This document shows, in pieces, positions 5,902-15,800 of a stretch of DNA of 21,102 nt. Source of the DNA: Rhodocyclaceae bacterium (GTDB taxonomy: Bacteria > Pseudomonadota > Gammaproteobacteria > Burkholderiales > Rhodocyclaceae); the NCBI GenBank assembly GCA_016702335.1, contig JADJEF010000006.1, positions 1 to 21,102 of the forward strand, written 5' to 3'. Numbering within the stretch: the first letter of the stretch is position 1; every line of letters starts with the position of its first letter. The notes below the pieces were generated by a model. The model made no database searches, had not been told where the DNA came from, and saw nothing but the letters and a program-made list of their open reading frames with translations. The translations under genes and the position numbers were made by a program.

Positions 5902-6849
5902 TTAACCGGCCGTCATTTCCGTCCGCTCTAGGGTAACGAACCAATGCGACAGGTTGAGACGGACCAATTCACGGGAAAGCTTGCCACTATTACGCGTGTA
6001 GAAAACCACATCAGTTGGTTTGGCCGACGTATCAAGCGCAAGACGGTACTCGGGTAAAGCATCGGCCTTGATGGTCTGACGCAGCTCGTCACGAAACTTT
6101 GCACGGCTAACGCGGGTGCCGATCTTTTCGGCCAGGAGGTCGATGTTGATTTTCCACATGGGTTGATCGCCACAATGTTTGCGCGCAATCTCATACAGAC
6201 GGCGTTCGATGGAACGTGAAAGACGGAAATAAGCGTGGTCGAGGGTGAGTACCTCGTAATTCATCAGGCCGTTGTAAAGCCACTCGCTGACCGTAACTGA
6301 GAATTGCAGGACGCGGGAAATGTTGCGGGTAACTTCTTTGCCGCGGTCGTCGACCTCTTTGATGGTGCGTTTCTTTTCGTGACTGATCTTGTAGCCATCG
6401 ATCAGGCCGAAACCTTCAGTCTGGAGAATGCCTCCAGTCTCGATGTTGGTTTGTATCGTAGTGCCGCGCAGGCGGTTGAGCAGATCGACAATGCGCTCGA
6501 AGGAGGCGCGGCCGTCGCCTCGCTCGGTGCCAAGGAGAAAGTCGCAGCTATCGATAACGACGGTGCGTGACGTCGGTTTTCCCTTGTTTTTGGCTTCGAT
6601 AAGCTGGCTGGCGATGTAAAGCAATAGGTCTTTATCGAAGACCGTAGCCGCCCCGACGCTCGACGGAATGATTTTGACGACACGATTCCCGCGCCTGTAT
6701 TCGCGCGTTTCGAGATCCTTATTCTTGGCCAGGGAGAAGATGGGGAATTCCATGCTGGCCAAATCGTCCTTTAGCGGCCAGTTGGTAATGTCGCAGCGGA
6801 ACAGATCGCCCTGCCCTGTATCAACCTCGGAAAGCCGTTTTTTTGCCAT
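5902..6849 (-). CDS. repA: Plasmid replication initiator RepA (RPA family)
   Basis: A 315-residue protein of the replication initiator protein A type, an iteron-binding initiator. Features: KNKDLETREYRRGNRVVKIIPS near the N-terminus, VFDKDLLLYIASQLI, the region GDGRASFERIVDLLNRLRGTTIQTNI resembling a winged-helix DNA-binding unit, and SRSIERRLYEIARKHCG later. ATG at 6849; the Shine-Dalgarno is weak, so it may be translated through coupling to the par genes 23 bp upstream. Unusually, the iterons lie at the 3' end of the gene rather than before it, so iteron occupancy would not directly cover its promoter. Full length for the family as far as I can judge, with no disruption. Confidence 0.88.
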   Translation of the reverse strand: MAKKRLSEVDTGQGDLFRCDITNWPLKDDLASMEFPIFSLAKNKDLETREYRRGNRVVKIIPSSVGAATVFDKDLLLYIASQLIEAKNKGKPTSRTVVIDSCDFLLGTERGDGRASFERIVDLLNRLRGTTIQTNIETGGILQTEGFGLIDGYKISHEKKRTIKEVDDRGKEVTRNISRVLQFSVTVSEWLYNGLMNYEVLTLDHAYFRLSRSIERRLYEIARKHCGDQPMWKINIDLLAEKIGTRVSRAKFRDELRQTIKADALPEYRLALDTSAKPTDVVFYTRNSGKLSRELVRLNLSHWFVTLERTEMTAG

Positions 6850-6872
6850 GTAGTTACCAGCTTAATGAGTAA

Positions 6873-7082
6873 TCACACCTGCGTGTTTTTACTCAAAGTT
6901 TCATTTACTGCACTCTCAATCAACGTACCGAGCGAGATACCGCGCTCGATTGCGGCCATCTTCCATTGCTTGCGGGTACCTTCGGGGACATTGATATTGA
7001 CCCTTACAAGGGTCTGCCGGCCAACTTCATCGACCGGAACGGTGGGACGTACGGCGTCCAGTTTTTTGGGTGTCAGAGCCAT
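6873..7082 (-). CDS. Small ribbon-helix-helix partition protein (ParG-like centromere binder)
   Basis: A 69-residue protein with a flexible basic N-terminus (MALTPKKLDAVRP) and a C-terminal RHH unit: TLVRVNINVPEGTRKQWKMAAIE as strand and helix, then GISLGTLIESAVNETL. This is the size and layout of ParG/Omega-type partners of type Ib ParA proteins. Its ATG lies inside the end of parA (10 bp overlap), so it is translated together with parA. It likely binds repeated TGAGTAAA-like motifs upstream of parA and represses the operon. The sequence does not resemble full-length ParB with its HTH and CTPase domain. Confidence 0.82.
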   Translation of the reverse strand: MALTPKKLDAVRPTVPVDEVGRQTLVRVNINVPEGTRKQWKMAAIERGISLGTLIESAVNETLSKNTQV

Positions 7083-7708
7083 CCGGCTGTCTCCAGTTCA
7101 TTAACGATCAAATCGATTTCGGCCTTTGCCTGGCCGTCGCGGGTTTCGTAAACGCTCACGCCATCAGTGAGCGCTTGGGCGTAGCTAACGCGGTTTGATA
7201 TGGCGGTATCCAGCATGTCGAGGCCATATTCGTTCCATGCGCCGCTAAGGATTTCTTTCGACAACTTGGTATTGCTGGAAACGCGAGTCGCCAGAAACGC
7301 AGCTTCAACATTACCGCCGAGGTCGCGTTTGCCCTGGATGAGTTTGACAGCGGCAGCCGATGCCCATACGTCGGCCCCGGATGGCTGCAAGGGAATCAGT
7401 ACCACGTCGGCGATTCGCACCACGTTGGCAGCCATCTTCTCAGCTTTGGCCGGGGTGTCGATCACGGCAATATCGGCGGCCAGTGTCTTGATGGCGGACA
7501 ACAGCATGTCGGGCCGGTCAAGCGCAACGACCGGGGGCAGATTGGCCTCAGGCGGCGAGGCTTCACGCCAGTCGCGGGCAGTGCCTTGCGGATCTGCATC
7601 AATCAGCACCACGCGACGCCCGTCGCGGTGGAGCGCGCAAGCGATATTGATCGCGCAAGTGCTTTTGCCAGCGCCACCTTTCTCATTGAGCAGGGCAAGA
7701 ATTTTCAT
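7073..7708 (-). CDS. parA: ParA-family partition ATPase (type Ib)
   Basis: A 211-residue P-loop ATPase. The N-terminus MKILALLNEKGGAGKST contains the deviant Walker A motif KGGAGKST; Walker A' is VVLIDADPQGTARDW and Walker B DIAVIDTPA. There is no N-terminal HTH extension, so it is a type Ib ParA that positions plasmid copies over the nucleoid. The ATG at 7708 is chosen because the protein then starts directly with the P-loop strand as in the family; the upstream ATG would overlap the promoter. It is the first gene of a par-rep transcription unit. Confidence 0.92.
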   Translation of the reverse strand: MKILALLNEKGGAGKSTCAINIACALHRDGRRVVLIDADPQGTARDWREASPPEANLPPVVALDRPDMLLSAIKTLAADIAVIDTPAKAEKMAANVVRIADVVLIPLQPSGADVWASAAAVKLIQGKRDLGGNVEAAFLATRVSSNTKLSKEILSGAWNEYGLDMLDTAISNRVSYAQALTDGVSVYETRDGQAKAEIDLIVNELETAGWL

Positions 7709-7725
7709 TTGAGCATTTCCGCTTT

Positions 7726-7772
7726 TGAGTAAATGAGCAATTGATCTTAATAGCAATATGAGTAAAGGTCAA
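7726..7772 (-). promoter_or_regulatory. par-rep operon promoter with TGAGTAAA repeats
   Basis: On the minus strand TTGACC (complement of 7767-7772) and TAAGAT (complement of 7744-7749) are separated by 17 nt. TGAGTAAA occurs at 7726-7733 and 7759-7766, the second filling the spacer, and related TGAGCA words are at 7710 and 7734. These are good candidates for the ribbon-helix-helix operator or partition site. No other promoter is seen before repA, so RepA probably depends on this one. Confidence 0.6.
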
Positions 7773-7871
7773 CTTTGATAAAAGCAACATTTCAACCTCA
7801 AATACAGATTCGGGTCACGTACAGAAACAAATTATTGTTTTCTATTTCTTATAAAAAGTAATGATTACCTC

Positions 7872-7899
7872 TTGACAGTATCAAAAACTTGACTAGACT
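7872..7899 (+). promoter_or_regulatory. Strong sigma-70 promoter for the DUF4258-restriction operon
   Basis: Perfect TTGACA (7872-7877) and TAGACT (7894-7899) with 16-nt spacing. AGGAG at 7913 serves the ATG at 7928. It is divergent from the par promoter and separated from it by about 100 bp of AT-rich sequence. Confidence 0.7.
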
Positions 7900-7927
7900 T
7901 CGCTCCATCAACAGGAGATCAACAACG

Positions 7928-8185
7928 ATGCAAACAACACGACACATTCAGCAGCGCATGTCCCAGCGTGGCGTAAGCCGCGACATGGTGGACTTTGTGA
8001 TGGATCACGGTACTGAGGAACAAGACAAATACATACTGGGGCGCAAAGAGGCGTTAAGCCTTCTGGAAAAAATTCAGAGACAAGAGCGGCTGCTGAAAAA
8101 GATTCTTGATAAGGGCGGTGTAGTCGTAGTCGCCGATGGTGACGCGCTGATAACCACCTACAACTGCGAACATCGCAAGCACTGA
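7928..8185 (+). CDS. DUF4258-like small protein
   Basis: An 85-residue protein. TRHIQQRMSQRGVSRDMVDFVMDHGTEEQDKYIL and the C-terminal KGGVVVVADGDALITTYNC follow the DUF4258 pattern: an N-terminal H...R..RG, a helix and a small beta sheet ending in I(T)xY. Some small families of this general shape are RelE/BrnT-like toxins, but no catalytic set is visible here, so a toxin role is only a possibility. The middle is highly charged (KEALSLLEKIQRQERLLKKILDK). The ATG at 7928 has AGGAG before it. It opens the plus-strand unit, 15 bp before the methyltransferase-like gene, without an obvious antitoxin partner. Confidence 0.72.
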   Translation: MQTTRHIQQRMSQRGVSRDMVDFVMDHGTEEQDKYILGRKEALSLLEKIQRQERLLKKILDKGGVVVVADGDALITTYNCEHRKH

Positions 8186-8200
8186 CAGCTCGAGAACATC

Positions 8201-9967
8201 ATGAACGACAAAATTCTTTATCAGATGCTGGAATGCCTACGGTCAACGGCCATTGATCATGCTGAAGCATTCGAGCTTGCCCTGCAAAGCCTGGCGTGGG
8301 CGAAACTCTCTGCCAAATGTGCGATAGCGGAACCGTTACGGCTCACCCCAGCGCTAATAAGCGATCCATCACGAGCAAAAGATGCCCTTATCCAATTAGG
8401 GCGGGGAGAAGAACAGTGGCGCACCGCGTTTGCCAATGGACAAACGCTGGAGCGTCTCCCCCCCCCGCAAATAGCCCCGGTACTCGAATTGGCCTTGCGC
8501 TTCAGTGAAGCGGGCGGATTGCAGGCATTTGACCCGGCCGATGCCATTACCTTACAGTCTCGCTCAGCAGGTGAATTTGCGCTTCCCCCAGATGTCGCCG
8601 CACTGCTTATAGGCCTGTCCGGCATCAATGCCGACGACACGGCGTACACCCCATGGGATTTTGGTGGTCAGCTAGCCGCCCGCGCAGCAAACCGAGGCGC
8701 AGCGGTCTATCTTGAGACTCCCATCCAGTCCGCCGTCCCGGCATTAATCAGCGTCCTGGGCGACCACTCATTCCAGGTCGCCTATGCCGACCCGATACGC
8801 AACCCGTCAGCCATTGAGAATGGCAAGCCCCGACAGTTCGATGTAGCGCTTGCCTCACCGCCGTTCGGTTTGCGCTATGACCTCGATGTCGTTCAACGCG
8901 ACTGGTTCAATCGTTTTCCAGAACGCACCGCCTCCGGGACAGTGCTGTCGGTCCGGCATTTGCTCGCGCAGGCCAGCCGACGTGTCGTGATCGCTGTAAC
9001 CAATAATGTGTTGTTCAGTAGTGGTGCCGAGTTGGCCATGCGACAAGACCTCATTAAGCGTGGCATCGTGAAGGCCGTCGTTGCTCTGCCATCCGGGCTT
9101 CTGGAAAACACCAACATTCCGTTCGCTGTACTGATACTAGATCCAGCCGGTGGCCATCAGCAGGTAATGTTCATCAATGCGGATTGCCCCCAGTTCCGTG
9201 AGCCGACATCAAAGGCCAAAGCAAGACTGATCAATCTGGAACATCTGATTCAACAGACGTTGAATGGCGAACCCTCAAAGGACGCGGCCATTGTGCCGGT
9301 TGCCGACATACTCGCCAACGATTCCCAGCTCCAAGTAAGCCGCTATGTTCTGCCCGATACCACGAAGCAGCTTCAGGCTCTACTGGCCAAGTCCAAAACC
9401 GTGGCGCTAGGTGACCTTGTGACTACCATTCGTCCATTGCCAGCTGCATCGGGCGACACGGATAGCGTCGATGCCTTAGAGGTAGGAGTTGCCGATCTTC
9501 CTTCACATGGCTACATCGGCGCACCGGGACGCACTATCAAAGTGCCAGTCAAGAGCGAGCAGCAATTTCTCAAACCGCTCGACATTGTTCTGATCGTAAA
9601 AGGCAGCGTTGGCAAACTTGGCATCGTACCGACCGACGTCCCCCCTCCTGGGGAAGGCGGCTGGGTTGCCGGGCAATCGGCCATGGTCCTGCGTGCGGTC
9701 CCTGGTGCCCAGATCGACCCACGAGCGCTGGCATTACAACTCCGCTCACCGCTTGGCCAAGAGTTGATCGGCGGCGTCGTTTCCGGTGCCACCATACAAC
9801 TCATTCAACTAAAAGAGCTTATGCGCTTGCAAGTGCTCGTCCCCGATCTTGAGACTGCTCACCGCGCAGCAGATGCCCTTGAACAAGAAGCGCAATTGCA
9901 ACGCGAGATTGATCGCTTGCGACAGGAACAGACACAGGCCACCGCTGGCCTATGGACGCTCGATTGA
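8201..9967 (+). CDS. Degenerate N6-adenine methyltransferase fused to a type I specificity-like domain
   Basis: 588 residues. Residues 1-125 are mostly helical. Residues about 130-330 follow the HsdM methyltransferase order: TPWDFGGQLA (149-158) stands where the AdoMet motif DPxxGSGG should be, FDVALASPPFG (213-223) replaces the catalytic (N/D)PPF with SPPF, and VVALPSGLLENTNIPFAVLIL (about 293-313) matches the late HsdM segment ALPxxLFxNTxIPxxLxxL. Residues about 395-550 resemble one HsdS half: ALGDLVTTI, FLKPLDIVLIVKGSVGKLGIV, LIQLKELMRLQVLVP. The end (551-580) is a coiled coil. With both key motifs altered it is probably catalytically weak or dead and may bind or regulate. It lies upstream of hsdMSR in the same orientation; its Shine-Dalgarno is weak. 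A type I-like M-S fusion enzyme is the alternative. Confidence 0.75.
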   Translation: MNDKILYQMLECLRSTAIDHAEAFELALQSLAWAKLSAKCAIAEPLRLTPALISDPSRAKDALIQLGRGEEQWRTAFANGQTLERLPPPQIAPVLELALRFSEAGGLQAFDPADAITLQSRSAGEFALPPDVAALLIGLSGINADDTAYTPWDFGGQLAARAANRGAAVYLETPIQSAVPALISVLGDHSFQVAYADPIRNPSAIENGKPRQFDVALASPPFGLRYDLDVVQRDWFNRFPERTASGTVLSVRHLLAQASRRVVIAVTNNVLFSSGAELAMRQDLIKRGIVKAVVALPSGLLENTNIPFAVLILDPAGGHQQVMFINADCPQFREPTSKAKARLINLEHLIQQTLNGEPSKDAAIVPVADILANDSQLQVSRYVLPDTTKQLQALLAKSKTVALGDLVTTIRPLPAASGDTDSVDALEVGVADLPSHGYIGAPGRTIKVPVKSEQQFLKPLDIVLIVKGSVGKLGIVPTDVPPPGEGGWVAGQSAMVLRAVPGAQIDPRALALQLRSPLGQELIGGVVSGATIQLIQLKELMRLQVLVPDLETAHRAADALEQEAQLQREIDRLRQEQTQATAGLWTLD

Positions 9968-10002
9968 TTGACCCCCTGACTATCTAAAAAACAAAAACAA
10001 CC

Positions 10003-11551
10003 ATGATCGACGACATCAAGAAAACCCTCTGGGCCACTGCCGACAAGCTGCGCGCCAACATGGATGCAGCCGAATACAAGCATCTCGTGCTCGGCCTCAT
10101 TTTCGTTAAATACATCTCTGACACCTTCGCCGAGCGCCGCGCCGAATTAACGCGCCGCTTTGCCGATGCGGCCGATGACTATTTCCTGCCCGATGCCGAT
10201 GCCGCGCAACTGGCCGACGAACTGGAAGACCGCGACTACTACAAAGCGGTCAACGTCTTCTGGGTGCCTGAGACCGCACGCTGGGAAAGCCTGCGCGCTT
10301 CTGCCAAGCAACCCGACATCGGCAAGCGGATCGATGACGCACTCGCCGTCATCGAAGCAGAGAACCCCCAAGCTCAAGGGCATTCTCGACAAACGCTATG
10401 CCCGCGCCCAACTGCCAGATGGCAAGCTCGGCGAATTGGTGGATCTTGTCTCCACCATTGGCCTACGCGACAAGACTGGGCAGGCGCGCGACGTGCTGGG
10501 GCAGGTGTATGAATATTTCCTCGGCCAGTTTGCCAGCGCCGAAGGCAAGCGCGGCGGACAGTTCTATACGACGGCCTGCATCGTCAAGACGCTGGTCGCC
10601 GTGCTCGCCCCGCACCACGGCAAGGTGTACGACCCCTGCTTTGGTTCGGGCGGCATGTTCGTGCAGTCCGAGCGCTTCATCGAGTCCCACGGCGGCAAGC
10701 GCGGCGACGTTTCCATCTATGGCCAGGAATCCAACCCGACGACCTGGCGACTGGCCGCGATGAACCTCGCCATTCGCGGCATCGATTTCAACTTCGGCCG
10801 CGAACCGGGCGACACCTTCACGCGCAACCAGCACCCCGACCTGCGCGCCGATTTCATCCTTGCCAATCCGCCGTTCAACATCAGCGAATGGTGGCATGGC
10901 AGCCTGGAAGGCGACCCGCGCTGGGTGTATGGCACGCCGCCGCAGGGCAATGCCAACTATGCCTGGTTGCAGCACATGCTCTACCATCTGAAGCCCACGG
11001 GCCGGGCCGGCATCGTACTGGCCAATGGCTCGATGAGTTCCAGCCAGAACAGCGAAGGTGAGATTCGCCGTGCGATGGTCGAGGCCGACGTGGTGGAAAT
11101 CATGGTCGCGCTACCCGGCCAACTGTTCTTCAACACCCAGATTCCCGCCTGCCTATGGTTCCTCGCCAAGCAGAAAACCACGCGCAAAGGCGAAGTGCTG
11201 TTCATCGATGCGCGCAAGCTGGGCAGCATGATTAGTCGCGTGCAGGCGGAACTGAACGATGAAGTCATCGAGCGCATTGCCGCCACCGTAGCCGCCTGGC
11301 GGGGTGAAGCCGGGGAATATCAGGACATCGCCGGGTTCTGCCGCAGTGTCAATCTCGCCGAAATCGCCGAGCATGGCCATGTACTCACGCCGGGCCGCTA
11401 TGTCGGCGCGGAAGAAGTCGAGGACGACGACGAAGTGTTTGCCGAGAAGATGCAGAAGCTCACCGAGCAATTGGGCGAGCAGATGGCGAAGGGCGCAGAA
11501 CTGGATCAGTTGATCCGGCAGAAGCTGGGGGGGCTCGGGTATGAGTTCTGA
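10003..11551 (+). pseudogene. hsdM: Type I modification subunit HsdM, frameshifted near residue 122
   Basis: Corrected by one base this gives about 515 residues, normal for HsdM. N-terminal helical domain: IDDIKKTLWATADKLR and LGLIFVKYISD (residues 2-40). After the shift, KLKGILDKRYARAQLPDGKLGELVDLVSTI, then QFYTT, AdoMet motif VYDPCFGSGGMF, catalytic NPPFN and ALPGQLFFNTQIPACLWFLAK. With HsdS it would methylate adenine in a bipartite site. The shift is a CCCCC run at 10365-10369; four C residues would read AENPKLKGILDKRY. As written, translation leaves frame after residue 122 and ends near 10512, removing all catalytic motifs. The 3' end overlaps hsdS by 11 bp. Confidence 0.9.
10365..10369 (+). 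other. C5 run carrying the hsdM frameshift
   Basis: Five C residues follow GAGAA. Removing one rejoins the two hsdM reading frames exactly at a conserved family segment. The run is short for classical phase variation, where tracts are usually longer, so an indel error or an ordinary mutation is more likely. Confidence 0.75.
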
Positions 11552-12812
11552 TAATCCAGTAACCGCCGTCCCGCCAGCGCCGACTTTTGCGGGGGGCAGG
11601 GGAATGAGTCCTGAGTGGAGGGGCGTGACGCTAGGTAATATTTTGACCTTACAACGCGGCATGGATTTGCCTGTTCAGGACAGAAAGGGCGGAACGGTAC
11701 CAATCGTTGCATCAACGGGTGTAGTTGGCTACCACGATCATGCACCCGTAAAGGGCCCCGGTGTTGTTATTGGCCGTAGTGGAAGTATTGGAGGAGGACA
11801 GTATGTCGATTGTGACTTCTGGCCGCTAAATACGACCTTGTGGGTCAAGGACTTTCAAGGCAACGACAGGCGATTTTGCTATTACCTTTTGAGGTCGATT
11901 GACTTTAGCGGCATGAATGCAGGTAGTGGGGTACCTACACTCAATCGCAACCATCTACACCCAATGCCCATGCTTCGCCCACCGCTTGCAGAGCAACAGG
12001 CAATTTCTCAGTTTCTTGGTTCCCTCGACGACCGCATCACCCTTCTGCGCGAAACCAATGCCACGCTCGAAGCCATCGCACAGGCGATGTTCAAATCGTG
12101 GTTTGTCGATTTCGATCCCGTTCGCGCCAAGCAGGAAGGCCGCGCCCCGGAAGGAATGGACGAAACCACCGCTGCGCTGTTTCCTGATGGGTTTGAGGAA
12201 TCGGAGTTGGGCTTGGTGCCGATGGAGTGGCGGGTTGGTGTGCTGGGCGATATTGCTCAAACCACAAGGCAGCAGATGCAGGTTTCCGACTTGCACGCTG
12301 ATTTGCACTATGTCGGGCTTGAACATATTCCGCGAAAGTCGTTGAGCTTGACTGCTTGGGGCAATGCCGAAGGTTTGGAAAGCGCAAAGGCGGCTTTTTC
12401 AGAGGGCGACATTCTGTTCGGCAAACTGCGGCCTTATTTTCACAAGGTGGTCGTTGCCCCGTTCGCGGGTGTTTGTTCGACGGATATTTTGGTTTGCCAG
12501 CCCAGAACCACCGAGTATTTTGGTGTGGCGGCAATGCACTTGTTCAGTGAGACGTTGATCGACTACGCCAACCGCCTCTCAAACGGTGCAAAGATGCCCC
12601 GCGTAAGCTGGAAGGATTTGGCGGCTTATCCGATTTGTATTCCACCTGCAAAAATAGCGGCCAAACTGAATGAGTCAATTCGTCCGTTGATTGCGCGCAT
12701 GACGGTAAATACACATCAAGCCCAAACCCTAGCCACCCTCCGCGACACCCTGCTCCCCCGCCTGATCTCCGGCCAGTTGCGGCTGCCGGAGGCCGAGACC
12801 ATGCTTTCTTGA
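11541..12812 (+). CDS. hsdS: Type I specificity subunit HsdS
   Basis: 423 residues with two target recognition domains separated by conserved helices. TRD1: EWRGVTLGNILTLQRGMDLP to NRNHLHPMPMLRPPLAEQQAI (residues about 25-155). Central spacer: LRETNATLEAIAQAMFKSWFVDFDPVRAK (169-197). TRD2: MEWRVGVLGDIAQTTRQQM to VSWKDLAAYPICIPP, followed by the second spacer helix ending TLRDTLLPRLISGQLRLPEAE. These features define the bipartite DNA target. The ATG lies 8 bp before the hsdM stop, as usual for this pair. Both TRDs look intact. The N-terminal 25 residues are Pro/Ala-rich and could mean that the true start is the Met at residue 22. Confidence 0.92.
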   Translation: MSSDNPVTAVPPAPTFAGGRGMSPEWRGVTLGNILTLQRGMDLPVQDRKGGTVPIVASTGVVGYHDHAPVKGPGVVIGRSGSIGGGQYVDCDFWPLNTTLWVKDFQGNDRRFCYYLLRSIDFSGMNAGSGVPTLNRNHLHPMPMLRPPLAEQQAISQFLGSLDDRITLLRETNATLEAIAQAMFKSWFVDFDPVRAKQEGRAPEGMDETTAALFPDGFEESELGLVPMEWRVGVLGDIAQTTRQQMQVSDLHADLHYVGLEHIPRKSLSLTAWGNAEGLESAKAAFSEGDILFGKLRPYFHKVVVAPFAGVCSTDILVCQPRTTEYFGVAAMHLFSETLIDYANRLSNGAKMPRVSWKDLAAYPICIPPAKIAAKLNESIRPLIARMTVNTHQAQTLATLRDTLLPRLISGQLRLPEAETMLS

Positions 12813-12825
12813 CCGGGCCATTGAT

Positions 12826-15800
12826 ATGACAGAAGACCAACTCGAACAGGAAACGCTCGGCTGGCTGGCCGCCGTGGGGTACACGCCAATCTACGGGCCA
12901 GACATCGCCTATGACGGCACCAATCCGGAACGGGCGGATTACCGGCAGGTGTTGTTGCTTTCGCGTCTGCGCGCCGCCATCGAGCGGCTGAATCCTGAGA
13001 TTCCGCTCGCGACCAGGGAGGATGCGTTACAGCAGGTTGTCGACTTGGGGATTCCGGCGCTGCTCTCGGCCAACCGGCGTTTTCACAAGCTGCTGATCGC
13101 TGGCGTGCCGGTGGAATACCAGAAGGATGGCGAGACACGCGGCGATTTCGTGCGGCTGATTGATTTTGTGGACGCCACGCAAAACGAGTGGCTGGCGATC
13201 AATCAATTCACTATCAAGGGGCCGCACCATACCCGCCGCCCGGACATCATTCTGTTCATCAATGGGCTGCCGCTGGTGTTGCTGGAACTGAAGAATCCGG
13301 CCGACGAGAATGCTGACATCTGGAAGGCTTACGACCAGATTCAAACCTACAAGGAACAGGTCGTCGACGTTTTCCAGTACAACGAGGTACTGGTGATTTC
13401 CGACGGCAGCGAGGCGCGGCTGGGATCGTTGTCGGCGGACCCGGAGCGCTTCATGCAGTGGCGCACCATCGACGGCGTAACGCTGGACCCGCTCGGCCAG
13501 TTTAACGAACTGGAGACCCTGATTCGGGGCGTACTGGCACCGGCTTATTTCCTCGATTACCTGCGATTTTTCGTGTTGTTCGAAGAAGATGGCGAGCTGG
13601 TGAAGAAGATCGCCGGCTATCACCAGTTCCACGCGGTGCGCACGGCGATTACCCAAGTGGTGGCGGCTTCACGCCCTGGCGGTACGCATAAGGGCGGCGT
13701 GGTTTGGCATACGCAGGGCAGCGGCAAAAGCATCACCATGACCTGCCTCTCGGCACGGGTGATGCAGGAAGCCTTGATGGAGAATCCAACGATTGTGGTC
13801 ATTACCGACCGCAACGACCTGGATGGGCAGTTGTTTGGCGTGTTTTCCTTGGCGCAGGATTTGTTGCGCGAGCAGCCGGTACAGGTTGAGACACGGCAAG
13901 ATTTGCGCGCCAAGCTGGGCAATCGTCCTTCTGGTGGCATCATTTTCACCACCATTCAGAAGTTCATGCCGGGCGAGGATGAGGACAGCTTCCCGATGCT
14001 GTCCGACCGTCACAATATTGTGGTGATCGCCGACGAGGCGCACCGCACGCAATACGGTTTCGAGGCGAAGCTGAAAACGGTCAAGCCTTCCAAGTCCTCC
14101 AAGGCGGCAAACGATGCCCAGTCGCTCAAGGTGGCAGAACCCGTCGCGGTCTATCAGGTAGGTTATGCCCAGCATTTGCGCGATGCCTTGCCCAATGCCA
14201 CGTTTGTGGCCTTCACCGGCACGCCGATTTCCGCTGAGGACCGCGATACCCGTGCCGTGTTTGGCGACTATATCCACATCTACGACATGCAGCAGGCCAA
14301 GGAGGATGGCGCAACGGTCGCCATTTATTTCGAGTCGCGCCTGGCCAAGCTGTCACTGAATGCCGAGGAACTGCCGCTGATCGACGACGATGTCGACGAG
14401 CTGGCCGAGGATGAAGAGGAAAGCCAACAGGCGAAGCTGAAAAGCCGCTGGGCCGCCCTGGAGAAGATTGTCGGCGCAGAACCGCGCATTGCCAGCGTCG
14501 CCGCCGATCTGGTGACGCACTTCGAGGAGCGCAACAAGGCTCAGACCGGCAAGGCGATGTTTGTCGGAATGAGTCGAGAGATTTGCGTTCACCTTTACAA
14601 CGAGATTGTGAAGTTGCGGCCCGATTGGCACAGCACCGACCCCGAGCAGGGCGCTATCAAGATTGTCATGACCGGCTCGGCCAGCGATAAAGCCCTGCTG
14701 CGGCCGCATATATATAGCGCCCAGGTGAAGAAGCGCCTGGAGAAGCGCTTCAAAAATCCGGCCGATCCCCTGCGCATCGTGATTGTTCGGGATATGTGGC
14801 TAACCGGTTTCGATGCACCTTGCGCCCATACGCTCTATGTCGACAAACCGATGAAGAGCCACAACCTGATGCAGGCCATCGCGCGGGTCAATCGCGTGTT
14901 CAAGGACAAGCAGGGCGGCCTGGTGGTCGATTACATCGGCATCGCCAACGAGCTAAAAAGCGCCCTGAAGGAATACACCGCGAGCAAGGGGCGCGGCCGG
15001 CCGACCGTGGATGCCGCCGAAGCCTATGCGGTGATGGAAGAAAAGCTCGACGTGTTGCGCGGCATGCTGCACGGCTACGATTACAGCGATTTCATGACCA
15101 GCGGCCACAAGCGCCTGGCTGGTGCCGCCAACCATGTGCTGGGCCAGAAGGAAGGCAAGAAGCGCTTTGCCGACATCGCCCTGGCGATGAGCAAGGCGTT
15201 CACGCTGTGCTGCACGCTGGACGAGGCCACGGCAGTCCGCGAAGAAGTTGCCTTCATGCAGGCTGTAAAGGTGATCCTGACCAAGCGCGACATCAGCCAG
15301 CAGAAGAAAGCCAACGAAGAACGGGAACTGGCCATTCGCCAGATCATAAGTTCCGCTGTGGTCTCGGAAGACGTAGTGGACATCTTCGATGCAGCTGGCC
15401 TCGACAAGCCGAACATCGGCATTCTGGATGATGATTTTCTGGCTGAAGTTCGAAACCTGCCGGAGCGCAATCTGGCGGTTGAACTACTAGAGCGGTTGCT
15501 GGAAGGCGAGATCAAGTCGCACTTTGCGGGAAATGTGGTCCAGGGGAAGAAGTTTTCCGAACTACTCACCAACGTCATCAAGCGCTACCAGAACCGGGCT
15601 ATTGAAACAGCGCAGGTCATTGAAGAGTTGATCGAGATGGCAAAGAAGTTTCGCGTTGCTGCCAATCGCGGCGCGGAACTTGGGCTCAGTGATGATGAGG
15701 TTCGCTTTTATGATGCCCTGGCCGATAACGAGTCAGCCGTGCGCGAGCTCAGCGACGAGACCCTGAAGAAAATCGCCCATGAATTGACCGAGAATTTGCG

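Noticed and set aside
14796..15431. A 211-residue frame inside hsdR
   Set aside because: A shadow of the intact HsdR frame, with Arg/Gly-rich composition and no start signal.
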